64,000 nucleotides of DNA from assembly GCA_001643675.2 (NCBI GenBank), contig LSRY02000031.1, positions 2,501 through 66,500 on the forward strand. The letters run 5' to 3'. How positions within the stretch are numbered: the stretch's first letter is position 1; every line of letters starts with the position of its first letter. Origin of the DNA: Monocercomonoides exilis. Lineage: Eukaryota > Preaxostyla > Oxymonadida > Polymastigidae. The translations under genes and the position numbers were made by a program. The notes beneath the pieces are model-generated. The model was not told where the DNA came from. It made no database searches and saw nothing but the letters and a program-made list of their open reading frames with translations. Below, in pieces: positions 30,774 through 41,997 of this stretch.

Positions 30774-32966
30774 TTGCTTCATTTCCAGCTTTTCTTGGTA
30801 CGCAAAAGTATCGTCATTGTTATGGATGTTCTTGTGAACATTTCAACAGACAACTTGGGTGTGTCTATGCTAAAGATATCTGAATTCTCAGAAATGGCAG
30901 GTGCTCAGATGATTGCACAAGGCGGGAACTACGAATGGCTCTGCGAAATATTCTCAGAGCGGGAAAAAGCGAAGACAGAAATCAAAACAAGGAGGAGCAC
31001 TTTGCAGACGAATAGAAACGATGAAGGAAAAGGCACTGCCAATGAGTCAGACGAAGCACTCCAAAATGAGAAAGCCACATCTTCTGATGGAAAAAGTGTG
31101 CATTCAGGAAAAGTGACAGAATCACAATACAAGGCAAACATTGCGTTGCGGTTTATGGAACTAGAACATAATGAGAAGGATGCATTTTGATACAGAAAGA
31201 AAAGATTACGGCAGTTTCCAGGTGCTGATTCTTGCTCACTCAAAGTTATTTTCTCACCTTCCGTAATTGACATATTTGACTATCCAATTGATGCATTCGC
31301 GTGCGAGATATCGTCATCAATGCTCATAGAACAAGAAAAAAGAGCATCATATTTTGAGGCTACTCTCATTTTGATAGAGTCAATCATCACTTTCATCTAT
31401 ATCATGAGGAGCATGAGAGTGAATATTGAAGGACTCCCAAATGACCAAACAGAAGACGAAGAAAATAACAACCAACAAGATGGAAACGAAGAAGTCGACA
31501 GGCATTATCATAAAGATGAATCGAGAGAAGAAGGAGTTGGAGTTGGAGTTGGAGAAGGAGGAGAAGGATCATTTGAAGAGGGAGCTATTGAAGACGAAAT
31601 AGAAGAAGAAAGGCAAGAAGGAAGAGAAAGAGACGGAGAAGGAGAGCGAGCCAAAAAGAGAAAAAAGGAAGGCATTGGAAATGAAGATGGAGACAAAATT
31701 GAAATAAAACCTCAACAACAACCACACAAAGAAGTTGAATGCAAAGAAACAAAAAATGCAACTTGTTTTGAAGGCACTACTGTTCTGCGGACGAGCGATC
31801 TTAACGAGTTTATTACACAGCATACACACTATCGACCAGAAAACTTTGCAGAGAAGAATTCTTCAGTTGCGGTCGAAGCGTTTCAAACTCTTTCAGAGAT
31901 ACAACCAAGTTGTCTGAAAATAAGCGAGAGGAAAAAGTCAACAAGAAGACAACGAAAATGCTTTGACATTTTTCAATGAAGCAGAAAGAATGAGATTAAA
32001 TGGCTGAATAGCAACCGTGAAAGAGAATTTTTGATTGTTGAGCCTGTTGTTTGGAACACTGAAGCTGAAGTGATGAAATGCACAAACAAGTGGGATCAAC
32101 GTCATACAGAAAGAGAAAAAGAAAGAGAAAAGAAAAAATAGAGAACTGGATATGATTGAGATTTATCTTTGGCATTTCAAACAAGCAATGCAAGCTATCT
32201 TGACAGCATTACGTGGAGAGAAAGAAGATGGATGATGTGGGAAGGAAAGGAGCTAAAAGTTGTCTGTTGCATAGTTGATGAACCGGCAGAGACAACAATA
32301 CGTGAAACCAACATGAAAAGATTACAGGAATACTTGATTAAAAAGAGAAAGAAAGAAAATGAACAAAAGTTGACGAATATTAAAAATTAACTTTCGAGCA
32401 AGTTTTTTGGTTCACAAAAGAAGCCATACGAAGATGAGGAAGTGAAATCCACTAGCAGATTTGCACTTGCAAACGAAGAGGTTTCAGAATTGTGTGCGAA
32501 TAATAACGGGGAGATTCCAACAAAAGAATGCATTCAAAAGCTTACAAAAATAAGTGCAATACATCCCACTGTTCAGAATCAGAGCGGAGGTCACTATGAA
32601 ATCCACAGATTCACTCGCTTACCTGATTCTTCACCTTCTGGATATATCTGTGATTTTATCATTCCTATTCTTACGGCTGGCCCTCGCTCCACATTCTGTT
32701 ATGCGCTTTTTACTCTTCCGCTTTCTATTTCTGAGGTTCTTTCTTCGAAGATATCGTTAAAGCCGATCATCAAAGAGATTGTTAAGCTTTCTTCGAAGAT
32801 CACTGTCTCCAATTTGAAGTGGATCGATACAAATTCAAATGAAGAGATGAATTACTATTGGAAGAACATGTACACCAAACAGGCAACGCCACAAGAAGAA
32901 AAAGAAAAAGAAGATGGTAAACGAGAGCGAATCTTCGTGCAAAACTTCCAAAGTTGCAACTGTTGA
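30774..32966 (+). pseudogene. Decayed large gene, segment 2
   Basis: A single frame of 731 codons carries five internal stops (TGA 31188, TGA 31977, TAG 32139, TGA 32157, TAA 32388) and no frameshift, far fewer stops than chance in DNA this AT-rich. Ordered stretches such as MDVLVNISTDNLGVSML and DIFDYPIDAFACEISSS alternate with low-complexity Glu/Lys/Gly regions (31500-31700). It looks like the continuation of segment 1. No domain is recognised. Confidence 0.5.
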
Positions 32967-33075
32967 ATCACAGATATCAAATGGCGGAGTATTAAATGAA
33001 TAAGAAAAATAGACAAAAGCTAAAGAAAAGAAATTAACAACAGGAAAAAAAGAAAAAACAATATCTGAATCAAAA

Positions 33076-34947
33076 ATGAATGGTGAAATCGAAAAGTACA
33101 GAAAATCGGAAAATTTGAAAGAACCAAACGATGAAGATGTTGGAAACAAGGAGCAAATTACTTCTTTGCGGCAAGATCAATTTCTTCCACTTTATGAGCA
33201 TTATCATTCACACACTATGAGCAGCATTCCTTCAGGCACTTTTGTAAACAATGTGATTCTTTCTTCACCAAATGAAGCACTTTTGCTCGAAACAAATAAT
33301 TATACATTGCTCTGTGCTAATGCCACCACAACTGTTCTTCTCTCTGAATTGCTCCAAAGTTGCACAAAGAACATTCAATTACTTGATGGAAACGATTCTT
33401 CTTCAAACAATAAGAATGGAGAAGATAGAAAAGATACCGGCAAAGCATCACTTTCAACAATTGAATCTATTTCGAATCAACTTTTGCCTCTGAAATGTCC
33501 ATTTGTTCCTCCGCCATCTGCAATTTGCCATTTTACAGTGGATGACTTTGCAGTAGTTGTTGAATGCCGACGGATTGAATGGCTTGCAGACACTCCAAAC
33601 AGAGCAGAAGTGGAGTAGGAAAGCCAACTCAGAGCGAAACTATGGCTAAAAGAGATTGTGGAAGGAGAGTACATCGCAGCAAAGGCGATGGAGTTGACTG
33701 TTCCACTTCATCCTGGAGCGTATTGGTGCACGGAAACAGAAGCCGAATACTGGGAGTGAATCAAAGATGCGATGAAAGAGAAGTGTAAATCAATGGATAA
33801 TTGCATTTCAATCACAGAATTCTTTACTATCAATCCGGATCATTGCTTCTTTGAACGTCTGGCTGAACTTCAAGCACTGACAAAGTTTCTCGTAGGAATG
33901 TTTAAGCCAGTGATGATTTTTGTAGAAATATCGAACGGAGAGAAGAGGATAAAAGGATGGGAGATGTTTGAAAGGCTGAAGGAGCTGAAAGAAAACAGAG
34001 AGACAATTCAGCGTGTTGTCAAAAGAAGACAAGATTGGCCAATGCGACGAGCAATGCAGAAAGAGGCAGAAAGAATAATGGAACAAGACAGAATGACGTG
34101 GGGTCATCAGCACCCTCTCAAAGAAGAGCACAAAATGTTGATTCTATTTCAGACACCAGCGAGCTTTGGCCTAAAGATGAAGATTCTCAACTCTCTGGCC
34201 TTTGAACAGAAGCAAAAGTTGTATCAGTGGCCAAATAGAACGGCAGAGATATCAGAAGAAATAGCACATGACAAAGCAATCATTCGGAAGTTCAAACGAG
34301 AAAAGCTGCGAGAGATTAAGGATCTTCTCAGCAAAAAGACATTTTTGACACGATTGGAGAGGAAAGACGAGGAGAAAAAGGAGTTGGACAACTTGAAGCA
34401 TCTTCTGAAGCAAAAAGCAGCACATCTCAAATACCAGAAACAAGAAGAAAAGAATTCTTTCCTGAAGACAATTGATAAGATTCTGAATAGAAGCCAAAGA
34501 GGTCGCAGCGAGATGCTTGTGGCGCCGGCTCTTTTTTCTTTAAAAGAAGGATTAGTTCGAAGACGCAGAATATCAACTTCTCTGTCTTCATCATCCTCAG
34601 CATCCATGTCGCCATCTCTGGTCCTTTCACCTTATTCCTCCTCTTCAAATTCAGAGTCGCCTTTCAGTCATTCATCTGCTCATCCGCTTTCTCTGTCGCC
34701 TCATCGTTCGCGATGCCATCACCACCACATCCACGTTCACCATCCCAGAAACCACAGAAAGAGCACACAGAAAATACAAAATTCTGCTTTTAATGCGAAG
34801 AAAGCAACTCGCCCAGATAAGAAATCGAAACGGAAGCTAATTCCAAAAGCGAAGAGCCAAATTTCACCATCTTTGGAAAAGGAGAAGTTTTATAGTGATG
34901 AAAGAATAACCAAATTGCATCAAATAAAGAAACTAGCTTGCTTGTGA
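33076..34947 (+). pseudogene. Decayed large gene, segment 3
   Basis: One frame of 623 codons with two internal stops (TAG 33616-33618 and TGA 33757-33759). The sequence on both sides is well ordered: VPPPSAICHFTVDDFAVVVE before, RAKLWLKEIVEGEYIAAKAM and VPLHPGAYWCTETEAEYWE between them, and ISITEFFTINPDHCFFERL after. The final 200 residues are coiled-coil, then Ser/Pro/His-rich (SPHRSRCHHHHIHVHHP) and basic. The 391 codons from 33772 are intact and could still be translated. Family unknown. Confidence 0.5.
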
Positions 34948-35092
34948 AATCTTCCTTGTTCAATTTTTTGGATCGCAATTCATTATCACCTTCATCTTTG
35001 TACTCGTCGCATACTTCTCCTTCTCGCTCTTTCTCAATAAGATGTGAGTCCACTTCGTCCATTTGTTCCACTCTCTCGTGTGTTGAGCTTCC

Positions 35093-36579
35093 GTGGGAAG
35101 AGGATGCAGAATATTCAGAGTCAGACGAAGAATGTGTGCTCCAGGAACGACACGTCAGGAAGATGGAGAAGAGAATAACCATCATACAGCAAAAATTAGC
35201 AGAGCGGAACAGAAAACAAGAGCTGAAAAGAAGACTGCAGAGGAAGCTCAGAAAGGAGCGATTCTTCATCTTAAATGGATTCAGCATGTGAGCCAGCTCA
35301 GAGAGATCAACGACATCAGAGAAAAGATGAAGATTAAAGAAGAGCGGCGGAAGCTTATTTCCAGAGAAGCTAAAGCAGAGGAAAAGAAAGCGATTGATAG
35401 ACTGAAGCGACAAAAAGAAGAAATGCAAAAGAAACACACTTCAATCGAAAAACAGCGCTCGAAATAGATCGATCAAATTGTTGAGCTGAGAAAGAGAATC
35501 AACAAACTATCTTTGTCAACTTCTCCAAAGAAAGAGCCAGATGAAAAGAAGATGATGAAAGTGGAACAAAAAGTATTCCAAAAGATCAGGAGTTATGAAG
35601 AAGGAATGGATTGAGAAATGAATGAAGAGCAAACAAAAAGCGATTTGGACAAAAACGACAAAAGAAAGCTATCAAAAACTCAACCAGTGGACACTACAAA
35701 TTTTATTCCTCTTGCAACAATTGCCAGCATTTTGGAAGCAGAGAAGAAGGAAGAAAAGGTTGCAGAAGCAGAAAACGATTCCAAAAATGATAAAACAAAA
35801 ACAGATGAAAAGCCAATATATAAATTAGAAGAAAGTAAAGAAGACACTAAGCTTATAGAAAAAGAGCTAACAAAGCAAACTGAGGAGGAAAAGGGAAATG
35901 AGAAAAGCTCTATACTAAGCAAAATGGATTAATTGCCATCACAACAAACTCAGAAAGAGTCAGAAGAAGAGCAAAAATTATCGAAAGCGGATGAAGCTTC
36001 TGTCGAAGAAGCCACGAGCAAAGCAAACACAGCTACCCAATCAGAAGACATTGAAATAATAGACACAAGTTTGAAGACTTCGAAGCATTCGTCGACGTCT
36101 CCATAAGACAATGACGAAGACGATAATGATGACCTTCCATTTTCTCGTCTGAGAAATGGAACAGCCTCTTCGCGAACGAGGCTGTACACTTTGTCCTGCT
36201 TCACATCTTCAATTGTCGCTTCGATGAATCTCATCAAGGATCACGTTTCTCTATCGACACAGTCATCCTTCTTCTCTGCTCTCTCAATGATGATTTCTGA
36301 GCTGCGTTGCGAATACCCTTTTCCACCGCGTTCACGCTCACCCAGAAAGCCCTCCTTCCATCTCTTCCATTGCCCCTTTTCTTGAATTATTTGAAGAAAC
36401 GAAGACACAGAGAAGGCAGACCGCGACTCGGAAAAGGGTCAAAGCAGTGCGAAAGAGCAGCAGAAACACTGTTGCAGATGATGAGCGTGCAACTGCTCAC
36501 TGAATCAAGAGGGAATCTGTCAAAAGGAGACAAAAGAAAGCTGAGTCAGCTGGAGAAGATTCTGAATGAAGGCGAATAG
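35093..36579 (+). pseudogene. Decayed large gene, segment 4
   Basis: One frame spans 35093-36385 with stops after codons ending near 35467, 35613, 35932, 36105 and 36385. It is extremely rich in Lys, Glu and Gln (EERRKLISREAKAEEKKAIDR), as in long coiled coils, then acidic and Ser-rich. A frame change near 36307-36390 leads to 36579 with KGDKRKLSQLEKILNEGE. It is probably the tail of the same long gene. Confidence 0.4.
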
Positions 36580-36987
36580 GGGAACAAGATAGGAAACAGT
36601 CCGAGCGACAGGATTATGCAAATAGCGATGAAGATGGACGAGATGGGGAGAAGCAGAATTCATAACCATTGGAGAAGAAACGACAGTGATGACGACGATT
36701 CAGACAGAGACTTTGATGGAGATTTGGATGAGATTGAAATGCTTGTGAAAATGAGGTAGTTGGAGTCGGATCGTTTACGAGATAATCAAAAAGAAGGTTC
36801 GTAAACAGATAGCGAACAAATTGAGAAAGACAGAAGATTATGATGAAATTTTATACTTGGTTGAATTATTTGAACAATTGTTAATGAGACGATAAACTAT
36901 TGAAATGGAAAAAATAAATAAACAAATAAGCAAGTCGATGCGTGTCATCAAAATCTGATGAACGCAAAATGTCTGCAGTGATACGTA
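36580..36987. other. Coding-like tail and spacer
   Basis: The plus frame continues past 36579 as an acidic DDDDSDRDFDGDLDEIEM stretch, then breaks into stops. The rest is AT-rich spacer before the 3' end of the minus-strand transposase-like gene. Confidence 0.4.
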
Positions 36988-39018
36988 TTAAGTGGAACTG
37001 GAACAGTTATCTTCTTCATCTTCATTATCTTCTTCATCTTCATTATCTTCTTCATCTTCATTATCTTCTTCATTATCTTTTTCTTTTTCTTCAACGTCAT
37101 CGTCTTCGTCTTCTTCATCAGAAAGAATAACAGCTTCCTTCCTTCTTTCATCATCTTCAAAATCCCATTGGCAAACATTTTGAGAAAAAGTGCATCTTGG
37201 TTCATTATCAAAATTATCTGTTTCTTCGTCTGTTTCTTCTTCGTTTCTCGGGATTTCAAAACGCTTGCACTTTTCTTTTTTCCCTTCATATCTTCCAAGA
37301 ATAAGTGCAAGCGTTTGTTTCCCAGTGGGAAATGACAAGCAAGAATACTTCTTGCTTGTTGCTTGTTTCTTTGCTTTTTCGAAAGAAACAGCAACCCTCA
37401 CTTCACTCCATCTTGTATTTTCTTCTTCGTTGTATGGAGCAGCGAAAATTCTTCCTTCTTCGCTGCTCCATAAAAGATTTAATTTTAAATCTTTAACCCT
37501 CAGCTTCGGTGAGACTCTCACCTGAAGCCGAGGGGTGTATGGGAGGAAGTGCCTATTGATTGAGGCACTTCCTATCTCATCTGTTGATGAGTCAAATCTT
37601 TTTTTGAAAAAAGAGATTAGCTCATCAACAGATGAGATGTCCTCTCGAGAGTTCCGCGTTTCTCTCGAGAGGACCCCAAATTCTCCATCCACTTCGCTTT
37701 TTCCGTGACCTTCAGCAAAGAAGGAAAGCGAAGTGGATGAGAATTTTTTTAAAACAGAAGATGAAGGATAAAGAACAAAGTGGAGGAATGCTCCATTTCG
37801 AAAGTGTGGGCCACAATCAGCCCACACTTTCAAAGAGGTTATTTGTTTAAATTGATTTTTTGTTTTACTGAGGACTGTTTCAAGGCAGTCAACTGCGTAT
37901 CTGCTGTCTTTTGATAAAACAGTTGAAAAGAAGTTGAAACAATTTTTGACAATAATGTTTTTTTGAATCATGAAAACAATTATTCCCAGATGAGAGACTT
38001 CTTTCTTTTCATAGAAATCTCGAGATATTTGAGTTTGTCTGATTGGAAGAGTCCAGTTTTGTTTGTAGTCAAGCAAAACCAGAATCTCACTTTCTTTTAG
38101 CTCATCAAGATTTTTGTTGAACTTTTCTCTTTCTTTCTTTTCAATAATTTCGTGCTTTTTCAAGATTCTTAATTCTTCTTTTTCTTCATCTGTTAATTCG
38201 ATTGTTTTCATTTTTATTTCCAAACAATTCTTTCGATAACACAGATTGCATATATCTGTTCTGTTTTTTGCTTTCTTCACGTGTTTAGACATTTTGCAAA
38301 AATGAGAAAAACTTATATTTAGACCTGTTTCTTTTCTCATATTTTTCCAAAGTTCATATTTTGTTGAAAAGAAAATTCTTTCTTCATTCTTTAAAAAAAT
38401 TCTTCCATCTATTTCATTCATCAAATTTGTGTTTCTATTGATACAATCTCGTTCGAATATAATACGGTTTTTTCTCTGTTCTTCTTTTGTTGTTAGTGAA
38501 GTTGTTTCCTTAGAGATAAATATGGTGGATGAGGCAACTGGTGCGGATGATGTTAACAGTGAGACAGATGATGCAGAAGATGTGAATGAAGAAAATAAAG
38601 CAGATGAAGCAGACGAGGCAGATGAATCAAATGAGGCAGTGGAGCGAGCTGGTTGTGCTGCTAAGGCAGAAGGGGTGAATGAAGAAAATAAAGCAGATGA
38701 AGCAGACGAGGCAGATGAAGTAGACGAGGCAGTGGAGCGAGCTGGTTGTGCTGCTAAGGCAGAAGAGGTGAATGAAGCTGATGTTGAATTGATGTTGCAT
38801 TTGTTCCTAATTGTTTTTTGTATTTGATCATGATCGATATATGGATATTTAAAAGTGTTTGCATGTGAAGAAGATAAATTTGTTGAATTGGACAGTTGAA
38901 ATAAAATGGGTGAAGAAATGTTCTCAACTGTCAAGTGTGATGGATTTTTCAAAAAATCAATATCATCATCTGACAAATCAATGAGTAACTTTTTGTTTTT
39001 TTTTTTGAGTTTTACCAC
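36988..39018 (-). CDS. Transposase-like protein with probable DDE/RNase H-fold core
   Basis: 676 residues, uninterrupted. The order is a basic start, a Ser/Ala-rich region (about 70-190) made of a 31-residue unit present twice, then a core from about 195. The core has CNLCYRKNCLEIKM, LVLLDYKQNW...QTQISRDFY, SLKVWADCGPHFRNG and FFAEGHGKSEVDGEFGVL. Aspartates in LLDYK and WADCG and the Glu/Asp residues of EGHGKSEVDG are spaced like an RNase H-fold transposase active site. The acidic tail is built from an 18-bp repeat. The family is not known to me. The DNA coding for the core contains an unusual hairpin array (37259-37831). Minus-strand ORFs immediately upstream (39092-39589) may be part of the same transposon. 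Confidence 0.6.
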   Translation of the reverse strand: MVKLKKKNKKLLIDLSDDDIDFLKNPSHLTVENISSPILFQLSNSTNLSSSHANTFKYPYIDHDQIQKTIRNKCNINSTSASFTSSALAAQPARSTASSTSSASSASSALFSSFTPSALAAQPARSTASFDSSASSASSALFSSFTSSASSVSLLTSSAPVASSTIFISKETTSLTTKEEQRKNRIIFERDCINRNTNLMNEIDGRIFLKNEERIFFSTKYELWKNMRKETGLNISFSHFCKMSKHVKKAKNRTDICNLCYRKNCLEIKMKTIELTDEEKEELRILKKHEIIEKKEREKFNKNLDELKESEILVLLDYKQNWTLPIRQTQISRDFYEKKEVSHLGIIVFMIQKNIIVKNCFNFFSTVLSKDSRYAVDCLETVLSKTKNQFKQITSLKVWADCGPHFRNGAFLHFVLYPSSSVLKKFSSTSLSFFAEGHGKSEVDGEFGVLSRETRNSREDISSVDELISFFKKRFDSSTDEIGSASINRHFLPYTPRLQVRVSPKLRVKDLKLNLLWSSEEGRIFAAPYNEEENTRWSEVRVAVSFEKAKKQATSKKYSCLSFPTGKQTLALILGRYEGKKEKCKRFEIPRNEEETDEETDNFDNEPRCTFSQNVCQWDFEDDERRKEAVILSDEEDEDDDVEEKEKDNEEDNEDEEDNEDEEDNEDEEDNCSSST
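37007..37077 (-). repeat. 18-bp tandem repeat encoding an acidic tail
   Basis: Three perfect copies of TTATCTTCTTCATCTTCA and a partial fourth. On the minus strand they encode repeated Asp/Glu/Asn near the C-terminus of the transposase-like protein. Confidence 0.9.
37259..37831. repeat. Array of about twelve hairpins inside a coding region
   Basis: Nearly adjacent inverted repeats (arm positions): 37259-37272/37303-37316 (14 bp); 37318-37323/37327-37332 (6); 37335-37345/37349-37359 (11, loop 3); 37359-37372/37382-37394 (13, one bulge); 37435-37446/37459-37470 (12); 37473-37482/37485-37494 (10, loop 2); 37498-37514/37516-37533 (about 17, imperfect); 37544-37554/37563-37573 (11); 37574-37591/37621-37638 (18, perfect); 37639-37651/37662-37674 (13); 37681-37700/37725-37743 (19, one bulge); 37800-37811/37820-37831 (12). 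The reading frame stays open throughout. Confidence 0.9.
38582..38767 (-). repeat. 93-bp tandem duplication
   Basis: Two tandem copies of a 93-bp unit, starting near 38582 and 38675, encode the repeated ALAAQPARSTAS-type Ala/Ser region of the transposase-like protein. The opposite-strand frame here (38429-38827) is a shadow of this repeat. Confidence 0.85.
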
Positions 39019-39091
39019 TTTCAGTTGTATTCCGCTTTAACCACCATTCACAAAATAGAAAATCATAATTCGATAAAGCTGAATATTTATA

Positions 39092-39589
39092 TTATTTTAT
39101 TGAAGTTAAAGATGTGAAGTGCAAACGATTTCTAACTTTTGGTAATGCTTTTCTTTCACTGTTTTGAACAGAGTAACCGTGAAGTTTGAGCATCCGTTTT
39201 GCATGGTTAACATTATTTTTTGTGCAATTCCATTGAGAATTGCGCAAATCTTTTTCTGTAACAGCATTCAAAAACGACTCCAACAAAAGAATCTTGTTCT
39301 TTTTATCAAGAATGTCGTATAACAAACCGGAATGAAACAGCAAATTGTTAAACTTTTCTATCCATTGAAAACGATTTTCAAAATTATTTTTTAATGACTG
39401 ATAATACTAATAGATACAACCATTCAATGCTTCATTCAAATACTGCAGTATTTTGTTTCCTTCCAAAGAATGTTCCAAAAAATATTGAATGAACAATTTT
39501 TCTTCATGTTTTGCACAAATTTGTAAAAATTTGAAAAGTTCTTCACATAGTTGAGATTTCCTGCTTGAAGATAATTGCGAAAAAAGCAT
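39092..39589 (-). pseudogene. Upstream ORF of the transposase-like gene, one in-frame TAG
   Basis: One minus-strand frame from the ATG at 39589 to 39092, interrupted by TAG at 39407-39409. The first part (SSSRKSQLCEELFKFLQICA, FLEHSLEGNKILQYLNEALN) and the second (WIEKFNNLLFHSGLLYDILD, RNSQWNCTKNNVNHAKRML) are both helical. It reads toward the transposase-like gene, 73 bp upstream, and is probably its N-terminal domain or a partner protein of the same transposon. It also contains a hairpin, TGTGCAATTC/GAATTGCGCA at 39221-39246. Not recognised. Confidence 0.45.
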
Positions 39590-41264
39590 TTTTTAAAAAA
39601 AAAATTTCTTTATTAATGGGAACGGAATGATCAACATTTTTTGATCATTTTTGATCTAATTTTCAGATCAGTTAAACGTTTGCGACTTTTCAAAAAGAAT
39701 TACCCATATAACCCAATATTGATTAGTGTTCGGTTTGCTGTGAGTATTTTTGTGATGAATTTATCCTTTGAACAGTTGCTCGTGTTTATAACTTGTGCAG
39801 AAATTAATTTGAAGCAATGTGCCACTGATATGGTAAGTTTTATGTCTTCTTTAATTTATAATTTCGTTGGTATTTTTGTTTTTACTATATTTATCGAATG
39901 ATGCAGTATGAAACTAATTAAAGGTGAAAAGCCAATAAGAAGTTGATGAATATGAGATTTGCATCGAAATGAAGACTTCTATTTTGCATAAAAATGAAAA
40001 TATGAAATGGAACTTTTTCGCAACTCTGCGAAAGAAATGTTCATTTATAATTATTTATTTTTTTGTTTTCTACCAATATTTGAGGATTAATTTTCAATTT
40101 CACCTTTTTTTAAGTGAATATCTGTATGCAATATTGTTAAAACTTGATTTATGTGAGTATTTTATTAATCTGTATCAAAGAGTTTATTGTTTTAATTAAC
40201 TGTTGATTAGTTGAAATTCTTTCTAATAATATATATTCATGCTTTTTTTTATAATTCATTCTTTGCCGTTATGTTTTTTATTTTGTGAGTTTATTTTCAT
40301 GCTATTTACATCTTGTTAAAGAAGAATAAAACTAATATATTGTGAAATATGCATATAAATTAAGAATATATAAATAAAACAATGTTCAAATAAATACACG
40401 ATTTCATTTTGATAAAGAATTTAAATATCGTTTCGTTTTTCTCTCCAAAAGCATTTGAGGTCAATTAGAAAAATAAAATTACTTAAAATCAGTTGTATTT
40501 ATAAATTCTGATGCGAAAATGAATAATTTATTTGTTAAAAAGTTTGTAAATGCAAATCAAAAAGATAAACGACAACATTCACTCAGTACATTTCAATAAA
40601 CTTTCTAAATATCAATAATAAATAAATATAGCTTCTGAAACAAATTTTTCAATTCAAAAAATCTGAATTCTTCAAAAGTATTTATTTATTAGGCATCAAA
40701 CGAGTGAAATTGATAATGCTAAAAATAAAAGTTGAAAATCAATATATGAAGCGGAAAAATTGGTGATATACAAACTGTCAACGTTGTGGATTATGTCTAT
40801 ACCAAAAAAACATCAAAAAATCAATGTTAAAACTAAAAGAAGGAATTTAATTTAACAGTTGAGCTCAAAAATGAAAAGTTTGGCACGAGTTATTTTTAAA
40901 TAGCATGGTTTGATCGACATTAAAAAAGGACAGATCAACATTCTTTGGGACAGACTGTAATGTTTTAATGAAAAATCAAGAATTGGAAATGTCCCTTTAA
41001 TACACCTATGCCTAAATACTATCAATATTCTGTAGTTTTAATGTTATTCCAAATCTCGCTTCAATACTCGTTTGTTATTCCTAACAAAAAAAAGAATGAT
41101 ACCACATAATATTTTGTTTATAAGTCCAAAAAATATCATATCTTCATTTTGTTTAAATATCTCACGATTTCTCGTGGTTTCAGTTTCTGAAATTGTCTCG
41201 ATGTATAACAAAGAAATATTTCCAATAATTATCTAATAATATTTTGTAGCTTCTGTCCTTGATA
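39590..41264. other. AT-rich intergenic region
   Basis: No supported gene. Frames at 39641-39901 and 39969-40199 are Phe/Ile/Leu-rich and lack domain features. The region contains the 28-bp repeat at 39682-39709 and the inverted dispersed repeat at 40912-40958. Confidence 0.5.
40912..40958 (-). repeat. Inverted copy of the 4001-4048 repeat
   Basis: The reverse complement matches 4001-4048 except for one or two bases in the A-tract. It ends GGGACAGACTGT. Confidence 0.8.
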
Positions 41265-41522
41265 TTATTTCTTCACAATTCGCGGCTCTCTGTTCGACAT
41301 TTTCAGCTGTACGCAGTCTTTGTTTCGAATGATGTATTTCGCACTTTGATCCATGCAAATTCTTCGATGATAATTTTTCATTCTTTTTTGTTTCAAAAAT
41401 AGATCTAATTCCTTTCCATCGCCGTCTCTGTATTTTTTGTCACAGGCTGTTGCTTCTTTTTGTTGCGGACAATTAAGATCAACTTTGAATTTGAGTATTG
41501 GCCATGTTAGATCTTATACCGC
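41265..41522 (-). pseudogene. Short conserved-looking coding fragment
   Basis: A minus-strand frame open from about 41520 to a TAA at 41265-41267 without an obvious start. It reads LTWPILKFKVDLNCPQQ, then a DKKYRDGDGKELDLFLKQ segment and NYHRRICMDQSAKYIIRN, and ends REPRIVKK. The mixed charged composition in otherwise AT-rich DNA suggests an exon or gene fragment. Family unknown. Confidence 0.3.
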
Positions 41523-41767
41523 CCATAAATCGTGATCAATACTCATAATCGAGGAGCAAACCTGCTCCTTGCGTTCGTAGATTCGCTCTATTGCGAATCA
41601 TTTCATTTTTTGATCCTCACTGCAAACAACCAATTAATTGTTCTTTTCAAATTAATGATAACAAAATTATTTCGAATATTTCTTTTCTGAAACTTTTATT
41701 TTGGAGCCGAAATATTCAATTTCAATTTCATAAAAACATTTATTAATTATTTTTCATAATATCTGTT

Positions 41768-41997
41768 ATTCTTTTTGAAAAGTCACAAATATTTAATTTT
41801 CAAAAAAATCAAAAATTTCATATCTTTATTAAATTTCTGTTTCAGATCACAAATCTTCAAAAGTATGTATGAAATAGCATTATCAATTTACAGATTCCAT
41901 TAAATTAAAGTTTGATATTTGTAAACAAAATATTAAGGAAAACATGAAAATTTTGATTTTATTGAGAATTAAACATTTGTGACTTTTCAAAAAGAAT
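41768..41997. mobile_element. 230-bp MITE with 23-bp inverted repeats
   Basis: 41768-41790 and 41975-41997 are perfect inverted copies starting ATTCTTTTTGAAAAGTC. The interior is AT-rich and non-coding. The same terminal sequence occurs at 28820-28847 and 39682-39709. Confidence 0.75.

Larger units (their letters stand above)
28820..39709. mobile_element. Possible 10.9-kb element bounded by 28-bp inverted repeats
   Basis: 28820-28847 is the exact reverse complement of 39682-39709, with core ATTCTTTTTGAAAAGTCGC. Between them lie decayed plus-strand genes and a minus-strand transposase-like gene near the right end. The same terminal motif also bounds a 230-bp MITE at 41768-41997, so the repeats could belong to separate small elements. 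No target duplication was found. Confidence 0.35.

Noticed and set aside
38429-38827. 132-codon plus-strand acidic frame
   Set aside because: Antisense of the Ala/Ser duplicated region of the intact minus-strand transposase-like gene.
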